A stretch of DNA of 64,000 nt from Alphaproteobacteria bacterium. Its GTDB lineage: Bacteria > Myxococcota_A > UBA796 > GCA-2862545. This document shows positions 27,431 to 35,700 of this stretch, piece by piece (the stretch's first letter is position 1; each line of letters starts with the position of its first letter). The DNA lies in contig JACKEQ010000003.1 of NCBI GenBank assembly GCA_020632885.1, positions 434,001 to 498,000 on the forward strand, in the 5' to 3' direction. The notes below the pieces were generated by a model. That model was not told where the DNA came from, searched no databases, and saw only the letters and a program-made list of their open reading frames with translations. The position numbers and the translations under genes were made by a program.

Positions 27431-28740
27431 GCGATGGAGGCCTTGCCCGTGGAGAGGTCGAGGCCCCGCAGCGCGTGCGCGCTGTCGCCCACGAAGTCCA
27501 GGTACATCTGGTAGACAGATGGATCCGCCCGCATCTCCTGGAGCGACTGGAAGGCCTGCCCGCCTTCGAGCGTGCCCACCGTGACGACGAGCTGCTGGCG
27601 CGCCCACGCGAGCTTCTCCGCCTGCGCCTCCGAGGGCGTGTGGAGCCCCATGGCCGCCATCTTGTGGGTCGACTCCAGGAAGTGACCGAGGAACTTCAGA
27701 CGCTGCTCGAGCAGGATGATGGCCGCGTCCGGACGCTCGCGGAGCAGGTCGTCGTAGATCTTCAGCTCCACGTCCAGGCGCCAGTACAGCAGCGTGATCT
27801 GGTCCTGGACCTCGTCCTTGGCGACCTGCGACCCGAAGCCCCGCGCCACCGCGTACGCGAGGCCCTGGATGGAGTGCTGTCCCCCGCAGGTGTAGGCGAA
27901 GATGCCCTGCCGGCGCTTCTCGACGGCCTCGCCGCGGGCCATCGCGTCCTTCATGAACTGCGTCTGCGCCCCCAGATCCTTCGCGACGATGTCGGTGAAC
28001 CCGTCCAGCGTCATCGCGTGCCCGCCGCTCGCGGTCCACGCCAGCCCCGGCGGTGCGGCCGTGGCGAAGCCCTGGAGCGCCCAGGGTGTGTCGTGCAGGC
28101 TGTCGAAGGACGTGGACCCGTCGGGCTCCACCCACGCCTTCCAGAGCGAGTAGCGGTAGAGGTCCGCCACCTTCGCGGGCTGTCCCTCGACGGTGACCTC
28201 GCGGTCGAGCGGCACGCCCGTCTCCATCAGCGCCTTGAGCACGAGATCGGTGTGCGGCTCGACCCGGATGTTGCCCCGGGAGCGCGGGAAGCCCACGAGC
28301 GGCGTGCCCGCGACCATGCGCCGCTGGCCGTACTCCTCGAAGAGCCAGTCCACCGCGGGCTTGTCCGTCATCGTCTCCATGTCCGCCCCGAGGGCGAGCA
28401 TGCCGTGGCCGAGGGCCCAGGGGTCGTCGGGGTCACGCGCGTACGTGGTCACCACCCACTCGAGCACCTGGCGCGCCTTGTCGAGCTCGGGCGTGGAGGG
28501 CTGGGCCACCGGGGACTTCCCTTCCCTGGAGGCCCGCTGGAACGCGACCTCTGGAGCCGGGACCTCCTCCACCGGGTCGGCCTTCGGGGCCTCGGGCGCA
28601 GGACCCGGAGCTGGACCCGGAGCTGGACCCGGCACCGGCGGGAGGGGCGGTGGTGGCTCGATGCACCCGAGGATGAGGAGCGAGCCCCCACCCATCAGGA
28701 GCGCCCCGAGCACCGCGAGCGACCGGGCCGGACGGCTCAC
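27424..28740 (-). CDS. Unknown lipoprotein with Pro-rich tether
   Basis: A 438-residue lipoprotein: the signal peptide ends in a lipobox, LILGC with the lipidated Cys at 26. A Pro/Gly/Ala-rich linker containing PGPAPG repeats (to about residue 50) lifts the domain from the membrane. The main domain is helical, with GHAMTLDGFTDIVAKDLGAQ and FAYTCGGQHSIQGLAYAVARGF, but I cannot assign it to a family. The start is GTG at 28740, overlapping the stop of the discoidin/NHL gene (GTGA). The two proteins are therefore likely partners on the cell envelope. Confidence 0.7.
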   Translation of the reverse strand: MSRPARSLAVLGALLMGGGSLLILGCIEPPPPLPPVPGPAPGPAPGPAPEAPKADPVEEVPAPEVAFQRASREGKSPVAQPSTPELDKARQVLEWVVTTYARDPDDPWALGHGMLALGADMETMTDKPAVDWLFEEYGQRRMVAGTPLVGFPRSRGNIRVEPHTDLVLKALMETGVPLDREVTVEGQPAKVADLYRYSLWKAWVEPDGSTSFDSLHDTPWALQGFATAAPPGLAWTASGGHAMTLDGFTDIVAKDLGAQTQFMKDAMARGEAVEKRRQGIFAYTCGGQHSIQGLAYAVARGFGSQVAKDEVQDQITLLYWRLDVELKIYDDLLRERPDAAIILLEQRLKFLGHFLESTHKMAAMGLHTPSEAQAEKLAWARQQLVVTVGTLEGGQAFQSLQEMRADPSVYQMYLDFVGDSAHALRGLDLSTGKASIAY

Positions 28741-30533
28741 TTCGCGGCTTCGGCGTTCTGGTGCATCTGGAGCGCGTCGAACTTCTGGAAGCTGTCGTTG
28801 TCCGTCACGAACACGAGGTCCTGGTAGACCGCCGCGCGCGGGATGGCGAACGAGCGGTCCACGAGCTGCACGCTGTAGTCGACCTTCCCGGGCTTCTTGT
28901 ACTTGATGGCGAGCCCGGTGTCCGTGACCACCCAGAGCTTGCCGAGCTCGTCCGTCGTGACGGCGACGTACTCGTAGCCGCGAGGCACGGTCTCGCCGAG
29001 CACCGGACCGAACTCGAAGCCGTCCGTGGCGTACGAGACGAGGTCGTCGTCCTGCCAGACGCCGATGCGGCCGTTCTTGAAGGCCACGAGCCCGCCCGCC
29101 GAGCCGCCCTTCAGCTCGAAGCGGTGGACCTCCTCGCCCTCGAGCGTGTAGACGAACACCTCGTCACCCCACGCCACCACGACGTGGTCCTTGGCGAGCA
29201 CCACGTGGCCGTCGCCACCGACGCGCGGCGTCAGCGGGCTGTCGACGTCGACCTTCCAGCTCTTCAGGACCTTCCCGGCCGCGTCGATGTGCTTCACGGT
29301 CTTGGCGCCATCGAGCACGAGCAGCGTGTCGCCCGCTTTCTCCGGGACGACCGCCACGCTCACGGGCAGCCCGAAGCCGCCGTCCTTCTCGGTGGGCATC
29401 CTGGCGCTGGCGTACCAGTCGCGCGGGCGCGTTCCGAGCCACACGTTCGCGATCTGCGGCTCCCCTGCCCCCAGCCCGCCCTTGGCGATGCCGTCGAAGG
29501 AGAAGCTCTGGATGCGGTGGTTGCCGACGTCCGCGATCCACACGCCCCCGAAGCCGTCCACCGCGATGTCGAGCGGCTCCCCGAAGCCGCGGAGGCAGCC
29601 CTTGCACCACCCGGACTCGCCGAACGGCTTCACGTTGCGACGCTCGCCGCCCTTCAGCTCGGCTGCCGCCCGGAACCGGGACGCTCGGTCCTGGATCTTC
29701 TCCTGCATCTCGCCCGTGGTGCGGGTGGCCGCGAGCTCCAGCGCCGCGATGGCGTTGGGGTCCTCGAGCTCCAGGAGGGCGTTCAGGGCGGCCCGGTTGG
29801 GGGGCACGGCCTGCGCGCGGAAGCCGTCCGGGACCATCGTGCGGGCCTTGTCGACCTCGAACTGCGGGCCGTCGGACGCCGCGACCTTGATGGTCTCGAA
29901 CAGGCTCCGATCGCCGAACTCGCTCTCCTCGATGGTCTGCTTGGACTCCGCGAGGCTCTCCTCGAACTTCTCGCGGGCCTTCACGGCCGTGTCGCTGCCG
30001 CGCCACTCCTGGAACTTCGCGACCGACGGATGCACGTCGGCCCCCACGAAGTTCACCGCGACCTCGGTGATGTACGTGTCGGAGCGCACGCCGCCGCCGT
30101 ACACCTGATCGAGCGTGAGCCGGACCTTGCGCGCCTTGCCCTCGATGGGCACGTCGAGCCGGGTGGGCCCCGTCTCGGCGATGTCGAGCACGCGGACCTC
30201 CTTGGTCACGTCCTCACCACCGCCGGACAGCGTGATGGTGAGCGTGTGGGGACGCCCGTACTCGCGGAGGCCACGCGAGCCCTGCGCCAGCCGGCCCGGC
30301 CAGATCGAGACGAAGTGCACGTCGGTGACCTTGTCGAGCGTGATCTCGAGCCACGCCCCCACACCGTCCCCCTCGTCGCCCTCCGCCCAGGCGGTGGAGA
30401 GGAGCCCGTCGACGGCGTGGGCCGCGCGCTGCTTCTCGCCGTCGCTGTTCACGGCTTCGCTGGAGGCCGTGACGCCCGCGAGCGCGGTCCACGGCAGCAG
30501 AGTGGCCGTCAGGGCCACCGCGAGCATCCTCAT
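28737..30533 (-). CDS. Exported discoidin-like and NHL beta-propeller protein
   Basis: A 598-residue protein with a Sec signal peptide (residues 1-19, ending TALA). Residues about 20-155 resemble a discoidin/F5-8 type C carbohydrate-binding fold (AAHAVDGLLSTAWAEGDEG and VHFVSIWPGR). A helical linker follows. A beta-propeller with NHL-type repeats begins around residue 300 (FGEPLDIAVDGFGGVWIADV, GNHRIQSFSFDG). A CxxC (WCKGCLRG) sits just before the propeller. It probably binds glycans or protein at the cell surface. The downstream lipoprotein is coupled by a GTGA overlap. Confidence 0.75.
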   Translation of the reverse strand: MRMLAVALTATLLPWTALAGVTASSEAVNSDGEKQRAAHAVDGLLSTAWAEGDEGDGVGAWLEITLDKVTDVHFVSIWPGRLAQGSRGLREYGRPHTLTITLSGGGEDVTKEVRVLDIAETGPTRLDVPIEGKARKVRLTLDQVYGGGVRSDTYITEVAVNFVGADVHPSVAKFQEWRGSDTAVKAREKFEESLAESKQTIEESEFGDRSLFETIKVAASDGPQFEVDKARTMVPDGFRAQAVPPNRAALNALLELEDPNAIAALELAATRTTGEMQEKIQDRASRFRAAAELKGGERRNVKPFGESGWCKGCLRGFGEPLDIAVDGFGGVWIADVGNHRIQSFSFDGIAKGGLGAGEPQIANVWLGTRPRDWYASARMPTEKDGGFGLPVSVAVVPEKAGDTLLVLDGAKTVKHIDAAGKVLKSWKVDVDSPLTPRVGGDGHVVLAKDHVVVAWGDEVFVYTLEGEEVHRFELKGGSAGGLVAFKNGRIGVWQDDDLVSYATDGFEFGPVLGETVPRGYEYVAVTTDELGKLWVVTDTGLAIKYKKPGKVDYSVQLVDRSFAIPRAAVYQDLVFVTDNDSFQKFDALQMHQNAEAAK

Positions 30534-30555
30534 CCGTACACTCCCCTGCCCGACG

Positions 30556-30948
30556 TCAGCCGTCGGTCGGCTCGGGCTCTTCCAGGGCCTGCGGCTCGCA
30601 CCTCAGGTACACGAAGTCGCAGACCTCCGGGATGTTGTCGCTGACGGGCGAGCCGTCCGCGGGACAGGTCGCCAGCTCCAGCGCCTCGATGCACTGCTTG
30701 GCCACGCCCCGCTTGAACTTCTTGCACTCGAGGCCCTCCTCCTCGAAGCGGGGACCCCAGAAGCCCTGGCAGACTTCCATGTTCATGCCGTCGAACGCGA
30801 GCACGGAGGGGTCGGTGCACTCCAGGAGCCACGAGCAGAACGTGTCGGTCTTGGTCGTCACGTAGTCGTACTGCGAGTAGCAGCCCGCCACGAGCGGCAC
30901 GAGGAGCAACACAGATCGCAAGCGGGCCTCCAGCTGGGACCCGATCAT
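30556..30948 (-). CDS. Cys-rich mini-lipoprotein A
   Basis: A 130-residue lipoprotein with lipobox LVAGC (lipidated Cys 23) and eight further cysteines, beginning with FCSWLLEC (C-x5-C). The even number suggests four disulfides in the periplasm or outside. The tail is acidic (EEPEPTDG). It follows the next entry's gene by one base, and both share the aromatic-C-x5-C opening and eight cysteines, so they are probably paralogues. No function is known. Confidence 0.7.
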   Translation of the reverse strand: MIGSQLEARLRSVLLLVPLVAGCYSQYDYVTTKTDTFCSWLLECTDPSVLAFDGMNMEVCQGFWGPRFEEEGLECKKFKRGVAKQCIEALELATCPADGSPVSDNIPEVCDFVYLRCEPQALEEPEPTDG

Positions 30949-30949
30949 A

Positions 30950-31282
30950 TCACTCGGCCCCGGTGGCGATGTCGCCGCACACGTTCAGGCAGTCCTCGGG
31001 AACGATGACCGAGGCGTTCTCCGGCACCGAGTCGTCGCAGGTGAACGCCCCCGCAAGGCATGACTCCGCCAGCGCCGCGTCGAACGCACAGTCGCGGTAC
31101 TTCGCGCCCTCCTCGGAGATGCGCACGGGGCAGGGACGCCCGATCCGGTCGCAGTCCGCGTGCTCCGAGCAGTACAGCTCGACGAAGTCCTCCGCGAAGG
31201 TCTTCTGGGTGGTGCCGCAGGCGGAGAGCACGGCCAGGACGGGCACGAGCAGCCCGAGGAGCGCGGTGGTGCGGGGGGTCAT
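30950..31282 (-). CDS. Cys-rich mini-lipoprotein B
   Basis: A 110-residue lipoprotein with lipobox VLSAC (lipidated Cys 22) and eight further cysteines, beginning YCSEHADC (C-x5-C). It closely matches the plan of the neighbouring mini-lipoprotein at 30556-30948. The start ATG is in ATGA overlap with the thymidine kinase stop, so it is coupled to tdk. No family is recognised; a role in envelope assembly or metal and ligand binding is possible but unsupported. Confidence 0.7.
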   Translation of the reverse strand: MTPRTTALLGLLVPVLAVLSACGTTQKTFAEDFVELYCSEHADCDRIGRPCPVRISEEGAKYRDCAFDAALAESCLAGAFTCDDSVPENASVIVPEDCLNVCGDIATGAE

Positions 31283-31869
31283 AGGGGGAGCTCCTCCTGG
31301 CGGGCGTCGAACGTGTCGGGGTCCCAGTGGGCGCGGCAGCGGGCCTCGTAGACCTCCGCCGCCCCGAGGAGCACCTGGCTCTCCCGGTGTACCATGCGCT
31401 GGCTCCGGTTGGCCGGCGCGCCGCACACCATGCACACGGCGAGCGTCTTGTCGACGTACTCGGCGATGGCCATCAGCTGCGGGATGGGCTCGAACGGGCG
31501 TCCGCGGAAGTCCTGGTCGAGCCCGGCCACGACCACGCGGCGGCCCTCGTCGGCCAGCCGGTTCACGACGTCCACCAGGGACGCATCGAAGAACTGCGCC
31601 TCGTCGATGCCCACGACGCTCGCCGTGCCCACGTTGCGCAGGATGTCTCCTGCCGTCTTCACGGGCTTGCACGGGATGCGCTCGTCGCTGTGGGACACCA
31701 CGTCCGCGACGGCGTAGCGCACGTCCACCGAGGGCTTGAACACCACGACCTCGAGCTTCGCGTACCGCGCGCGGTTCAGGCGCCGGATGAGCTCCTCGGT
31801 CTTGCCGCTGAACATGCAGCCCGTCACCACCTCGACCCAGCCGGACTGGGGGAAGCGGCGCGGGATCAC
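31279..31869 (-). CDS. tdk: Thymidine kinase
   Basis: Tdk phosphorylates thymidine with ATP in the salvage pathway. The 196-residue protein is of the type II family: P-loop GCMFSGKTEELIRR near the N terminus, the Walker B/DEAQFF segment (GIDEAQFFDASLV), VAGLDQDFRGRPFEP, and a zinc-binding lasso with CMVCG and a later Cys/His. The start is GTG at 31869, overlapping the upstream stop; it gives IPRRFPQSGWVEVVTG, the right length ahead of the P-loop. It sits in a run of coupled genes of unknown role. Confidence 0.93.
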   Translation of the reverse strand: MIPRRFPQSGWVEVVTGCMFSGKTEELIRRLNRARYAKLEVVVFKPSVDVRYAVADVVSHSDERIPCKPVKTAGDILRNVGTASVVGIDEAQFFDASLVDVVNRLADEGRRVVVAGLDQDFRGRPFEPIPQLMAIAEYVDKTLAVCMVCGAPANRSQRMVHRESQVLLGAAEVYEARCRAHWDPDTFDARQEELPL

Positions 31870-32924
31870 GCGCTCCTCCAGTCCTTCTCGGGACGGCGGT
31901 ACCAGGAGAGCACCTTCTCGTCGCCCGAGGCGTCTGCCGCGAGGAAGCGGGACACCGGAACGTCGGGGAGGGCCACACGGCCCGGGGACCACGGGTTGTC
32001 GTTGCACCAGGCCCGGAAGCCGAAGGGGTCGGTGCCGGCGGCCTCGAACCACCAGAGAGCAGCGAGGCCCTGCAGGGCGGTGTCCGCGAACAGCGCGCGC
32101 TGGCTGGCCCGGAAGGCGGCGCGGTACGTGGGACCCTCGGGACCGCGGGCGGCCTCGGTGCGATCGGCCGTACCGTACAGGAGCTGCTCGACGTAGCCGC
32201 GCGGCAGGCGCCACACGGGCTGGGCGCCGAGCGCGAGGACCAGCGGAAGGTCGGGATGCTCGAGGCGGTGACGTCCCGCCCGCTCCACGATGGTGGTGTC
32301 GACCTGCGCGAGGCGCTCGAGGGTGTCGATGGGCCCCACCGTCGTGACACGGCCGCCGCGGGAGTCCGGGCGCTGCTGGACGAGCGTGAGCTCGAGGGCG
32401 ACGTCGTCGTCCTCGTAGATGGCGTGCCGGCCCTTCCACTCACCGCGGTCGATGGCCTGGAGCCAGAGGTGCACCGCACGGCTGACGGGCGCGGGGTCGA
32501 AGGCCCGCGGCACGGGACGGCGGAGGTAGAGCGCGTACTGCCGGCCCTGGAAGGTGCTTTCGAGGATGGCCGTGAGCCGGTCGACGTCCTCCTTCCGACC
32601 CGCCGGCTCCGCCGTGGTGGCCCAGAACAGCGAGGCCACCGCGAACCGGCTACCGGAAGACGCCTCGAACACGAGGTGATCGTCGGCAGCGTCCACGGGA
32701 CGGGCGCCCGCGGCCCGGGCCAGGGCGATCACGGCGAGCTCGACGCGGACGCGGTCCGGAGCCTCCGCGAGACCCTCCAGGAGCACGTCGCGCACGCCGG
32801 GCTCGAGCTCCGTCAGGGCGGCCTCGATGCGGTCGATCACCACATCCCCGGGCAGCCCGGAGTGGGCCACCCAGGTGGGGGCCCGCAGGAGGGACTCGCG
32901 TTGCTCAGGCGTCACGAACGGCAT
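31866..32924 (-). CDS. Unknown 352-residue protein
   Basis: No family is recognised. The protein is soluble, without signal peptide or membrane segment, and mixed alpha/beta. It has aromatic-rich C-terminal segments (LAALWWFEAAG, CNDNPWSPG). The start ATG at 32924 is preferred over an upstream in-frame ATG at 32999 because the added residues are basic and unconserved-looking. The stop is in GTGA overlap with tdk. The large gap-free run from here through tdk to the mini-lipoproteins is probably one operon. Confidence 0.6.
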   Translation of the reverse strand: MPFVTPEQRESLLRAPTWVAHSGLPGDVVIDRIEAALTELEPGVRDVLLEGLAEAPDRVRVELAVIALARAAGARPVDAADDHLVFEASSGSRFAVASLFWATTAEPAGRKEDVDRLTAILESTFQGRQYALYLRRPVPRAFDPAPVSRAVHLWLQAIDRGEWKGRHAIYEDDDVALELTLVQQRPDSRGGRVTTVGPIDTLERLAQVDTTIVERAGRHRLEHPDLPLVLALGAQPVWRLPRGYVEQLLYGTADRTEAARGPEGPTYRAAFRASQRALFADTALQGLAALWWFEAAGTDPFGFRAWCNDNPWSPGRVALPDVPVSRFLAADASGDEKVLSWYRRPEKDWRSA

Positions 32925-33005
32925 GGTCGCCCCTGATAACAGCGCCCTTCGCGGGTGGCCCGTCGACATCGCCCCCGAGGATCGGCCGCGCGGCTCCACG
33001 AGGCC

Positions 33006-33788
33006 TCACGCGACCCCCAGCCTCCCGAGCTCCGCCTGAAGGGCTCGGACGACATGGTGGTCGCCGGCCTCCCCGGCGATGGCGGCGGCGCGCTCCAGGT
33101 GGTCGCGGGCGTCGCCCACGAGGTCGGCCGCCTCGGCGATTCGCGCCAGCACGAAGGACGCCTGCACGCGCGTGGGCACGTCGCCCTCCCCCTCCACGAC
33201 CGGACCGAGCAGGGCCGCCGCACGGCCCGGATCGCTGCCGGCCAGCCGGGTCCCGAGCAGCAGGACCACCTGCTCCCGCGCCCCGTCGTCCGCGAAGGTC
33301 GCGTGGAGGGCGCGCTCCAGGAGCGTGTGGGCCCGATCGTCCCACCCGACGTCCTCCGCCGTCTCCGCCATCGCCCAGAGGGTCTCGCCGTCCTGCACGG
33401 GCCCCTGGGCAGCCGCGGAGAACCCGAGCCGGGCGTGCTGGACGGCGACCTCCAGGGCCGCGTCCCGGTCGCCCTCCAGACGCTCCACGAGCTCCAGGTG
33501 GCAGAGCCCGACCCACGCGGGGTGGCGGGCCATGAGCTGCAGCGGATCACCCGACGCGACGGCCTCCGGGTAGCCGCGCAGCACGCGCGCGACGTCCTGG
33601 AGGAGCCCGTCGCGGCGCGCCGCGTCGAGCCCGAAGCGATCGAGCTCCCGGAGCACGGCGGCCCGCACGGAGTCCACGCCGGGATCCTCCACGAGCGCTG
33701 CGAGCAGGGCATCCCGGTTGGCGTCGAGGAACGCCTGGTCGACTTCCGGCTGGAGCTCCAGCAGGGTGCCTCCGAGCGAACGGTCCAT
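33006..33788 (-). CDS. TPR-like helical protein
   Basis: A 260-residue, almost wholly helical protein. Pairs of helices with small residues at TPR positions recur in the second half (DDRAHTLLERALHATFADDG, RVQASFVLARIAEAADLVGD, DHLERAAAIAGEAGD). No signal peptide is seen. Such proteins are scaffolds; the partner is unknown. The ATG overlaps the preceding stop by one base (TGATG), making it the third member of the operon headed by the FGE-like gene. Confidence 0.65.
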   Translation of the reverse strand: MDRSLGGTLLELQPEVDQAFLDANRDALLAALVEDPGVDSVRAAVLRELDRFGLDAARRDGLLQDVARVLRGYPEAVASGDPLQLMARHPAWVGLCHLELVERLEGDRDAALEVAVQHARLGFSAAAQGPVQDGETLWAMAETAEDVGWDDRAHTLLERALHATFADDGAREQVVLLLGTRLAGSDPGRAAALLGPVVEGEGDVPTRVQASFVLARIAEAADLVGDARDHLERAAAIAGEAGDHHVVRALQAELGRLGVA

Positions 33789-34393
33789 CAGTCCACCTCC
33801 ACGGTCGGCGCGAAGGCCGCCTCTTCCTCTTCCTCCTCCTCGTCGAACCCGAGGATGAGGTGCACCTCGCGGCAGAACGCCTGCACGGCCTCCGCCCGCT
33901 CTCCCGCCAGGTCGGCGATCCAGGCCTCGGCGCGCTCGGTCACGCTGCCTTCGGCCGGAGGCGCGGCACCCTCGGCGTGGAGCCCGGTCCACACGGACTG
34001 GAGCGCCACGAGCGCCTCCTCGGACCCGCCGAAGTGCCGCTCGACGGCCTCCTGGGCCGCCAGCGCGGCCTCCTGGTCGTTCTGGAGCTTCTCGATCAGC
34101 ACGGTCTTCCGGTCGGACGGCAGCTTCGAGCCCTGCAGGACGTCCACGTACTTCGCGATGCGCTCGGCGGGCCGGGGCTCCGCGTGCACCGCGAACAGCC
34201 CGCGCTCCACGAGCGGCTCCGCGATGGCGAGCACCGCCTCCACGCCCGACTCGTCACCCTGGACGACCTCCGCGCCGAGCTGGTCGAGCACCGACTGGTT
34301 GCTCACCGCCTGCACGGACTCCGGACCGCGCGCGTCCTCCTTGCCCTCGGCCTGGGCCTGCTGGTGCCCGGGAGCTCGCTTCTGCTTGCTCAA
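33788..34393 (-). CDS. Unknown acidic-tailed protein
   Basis: A 201-residue protein of unknown family. The N terminus is basic and disordered-looking (KQKRAPGHQQAQAEGKED). The middle is helical with a segment resembling RAERIAKYVDVLQG-type helices, and the tail holds a run of seven or so Glu (FDEEEEEEE). The start is TTG at 34393, in TTGA overlap with the FGE-like stop. The next gene is coupled by TGATG. Coupling on both sides suggests a three-protein complex with the FGE-like and TPR proteins. Confidence 0.6.
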   Translation of the reverse strand: MSKQKRAPGHQQAQAEGKEDARGPESVQAVSNQSVLDQLGAEVVQGDESGVEAVLAIAEPLVERGLFAVHAEPRPAERIAKYVDVLQGSKLPSDRKTVLIEKLQNDQEAALAAQEAVERHFGGSEEALVALQSVWTGLHAEGAAPPAEGSVTERAEAWIADLAGERAEAVQAFCREVHLILGFDEEEEEEEAAFAPTVEVD

Positions 34394-35247
34394 CGCACGA
34401 GGCGGAAACCGAGCCCCGCCCAGCGGGAGGACGGCGAGGCCATCGTCAGGGCCTTCGCCCACGCGGCCATGGACGGCTGGTCCCAGGCGCCCGGGTGCAC
34501 GAGGTACTCGTCGCCCACGCGGTCCGCGGTCCACTCGGCGACGTTGCCGGCGAGGTCGCGCACGCCCTCGGGGGTGCGGTCGTTCACGAAGAGGCCGACG
34601 GCGCAGGGGCGCGCGAGCACCTCCTCGCGGGTGTTGGCGTTGCCCTCGCCGAACGGGGCGCCCCAGGGGTACGGGCGCTTCTCGTTGCCGCGGACCACCG
34701 CGATGCGCTCGTCGGCGCGGGGCAGACGGGCACCCACGCTGTTCGCGTAGGCCTCCGCCTCGAAGAACGTGACGCCCACGACGGGCTGGTTGGGCACCAC
34801 GAGCGACCGGGCGCTCTCGAGGTGCGCGTGCGCGGGCCAGGGGTTCGGCTTGCCCTGCAGCCAGGCCCAGCCCTCCTCGCTCCACAGCGAGCGGTCCGTG
34901 TAGCCCCCGCCGTCCGCGAACTGGAAGAACTCCGCGTTGGTGACGGGGAAGCGGGCGATCTGGATGGGCGCGCCCTCCCCGACGTCCACCTCGACCCAGT
35001 AGTCGCGCTCGTCCGGGGTGCGCAGCCGGGGGTCGCCCAGCATGCCGAGGATCTCGCCGACCTCGAGCCGCTCGGAGCGCTCGCCCTCACCGGACTCCAC
35101 GACCTCCACGAGCAGCGGGACGACCGAGGCGGCGGAGCCGTTGGCGCCCTCCGCCAGCAGACGCCTGCCCAGGGCGACCAGGGGCCCGAGGCGCTCGGCC
35201 AGCGGGAGCTTCACGACACCTTCGAGATCGGTCTGCACGTCGGTCAC
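34390..35247 (-). CDS. FGE/SUMF1-like (C-type lectin fold) protein, lacking catalytic cysteines
   Basis: A 285-residue protein. The C-terminal 200 residues have the formylglycine-generating-enzyme fold: IARFPVTNAEFFQFADGGGY, VVGVTFFEAEAYANSVGARL, RLPRADE, and GVRDLAGNVAEWTADRV. The usual cysteine pair near the end that binds copper in true FGE is absent; the protein ends in GLGFRLVR without it. Sulfatase activation is therefore unlikely, and a binding or other nonheme role is possible. The N-terminal 80 residues are HEAT-like helices. The GTG at 35247 is chosen for its AGGAGG seven bases upstream. Confidence 0.8.
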   Translation of the reverse strand: MTDVQTDLEGVVKLPLAERLGPLVALGRRLLAEGANGSAASVVPLLVEVVESGEGERSERLEVGEILGMLGDPRLRTPDERDYWVEVDVGEGAPIQIARFPVTNAEFFQFADGGGYTDRSLWSEEGWAWLQGKPNPWPAHAHLESARSLVVPNQPVVGVTFFEAEAYANSVGARLPRADERIAVVRGNEKRPYPWGAPFGEGNANTREEVLARPCAVGLFVNDRTPEGVRDLAGNVAEWTADRVGDEYLVHPGAWDQPSMAAWAKALTMASPSSRWAGLGFRLVR

Positions 35248-35322
35248 GGGGAGTCCTCCTGAACGGCCGCCTTCGGTCCGCTGGCGCACGTAACCCAGGG
35301 TGGGTCGTCCCGCCCACGCCCG

Positions 35323-35700
35323 TCAGAAGGTGACCGTCCAGGAATCCGGCCAGTGCTGGAGCGGCTCGCCGCCGGTCACCGCCTGGAAGTCCGCGTCCAG
35401 CATGGGCCGGCCGAGCCAGCGGCGCGCGATCGACACGGGCAGCTCGCACCACTCGATGTAGCCCCTGCCCGGCTCGGTGCCCGGCACGAACAGGAACCAC
35501 CGCGGGTGGGCGTCCGCCATGCTCGCGCGCTGGTCCTGGTCCCACGGGCTGTAGGGCGCGGCGACGTAGATGCGCCGGAGCGTCCCGTCCTGCCGGCACG
35601 CGACGAAGAACGCCACGCGCTCGCCCGCGAGGTTGCGGATGTGGTCCTCGGCCCAGTCGAAGAGCCGGTACTCGAAGCGGTATCGCGCGGTGCTCGGCAT
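35323..35700 (-). CDS. Unknown 125-residue protein
   Basis: A small soluble protein of mixed alpha/beta composition with no recognised family. It is aromatic-rich (RYRFEYRLFDWAEDHIRNL, AAPYSPWDQD, WTVTF at the C terminus), and a segment GERVAFFVACRQDGTLRRIYVAAP suggests a short beta-meander. Its ATG overlaps by one base the stop of the upstream lipoprotein (TGATG), so the two are coupled. No catalytic motif is evident. Confidence 0.55.
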   Translation of the reverse strand: MPSTARYRFEYRLFDWAEDHIRNLAGERVAFFVACRQDGTLRRIYVAAPYSPWDQDQRASMADAHPRWFLFVPGTEPGRGYIEWCELPVSIARRWLGRPMLDADFQAVTGGEPLQHWPDSWTVTF

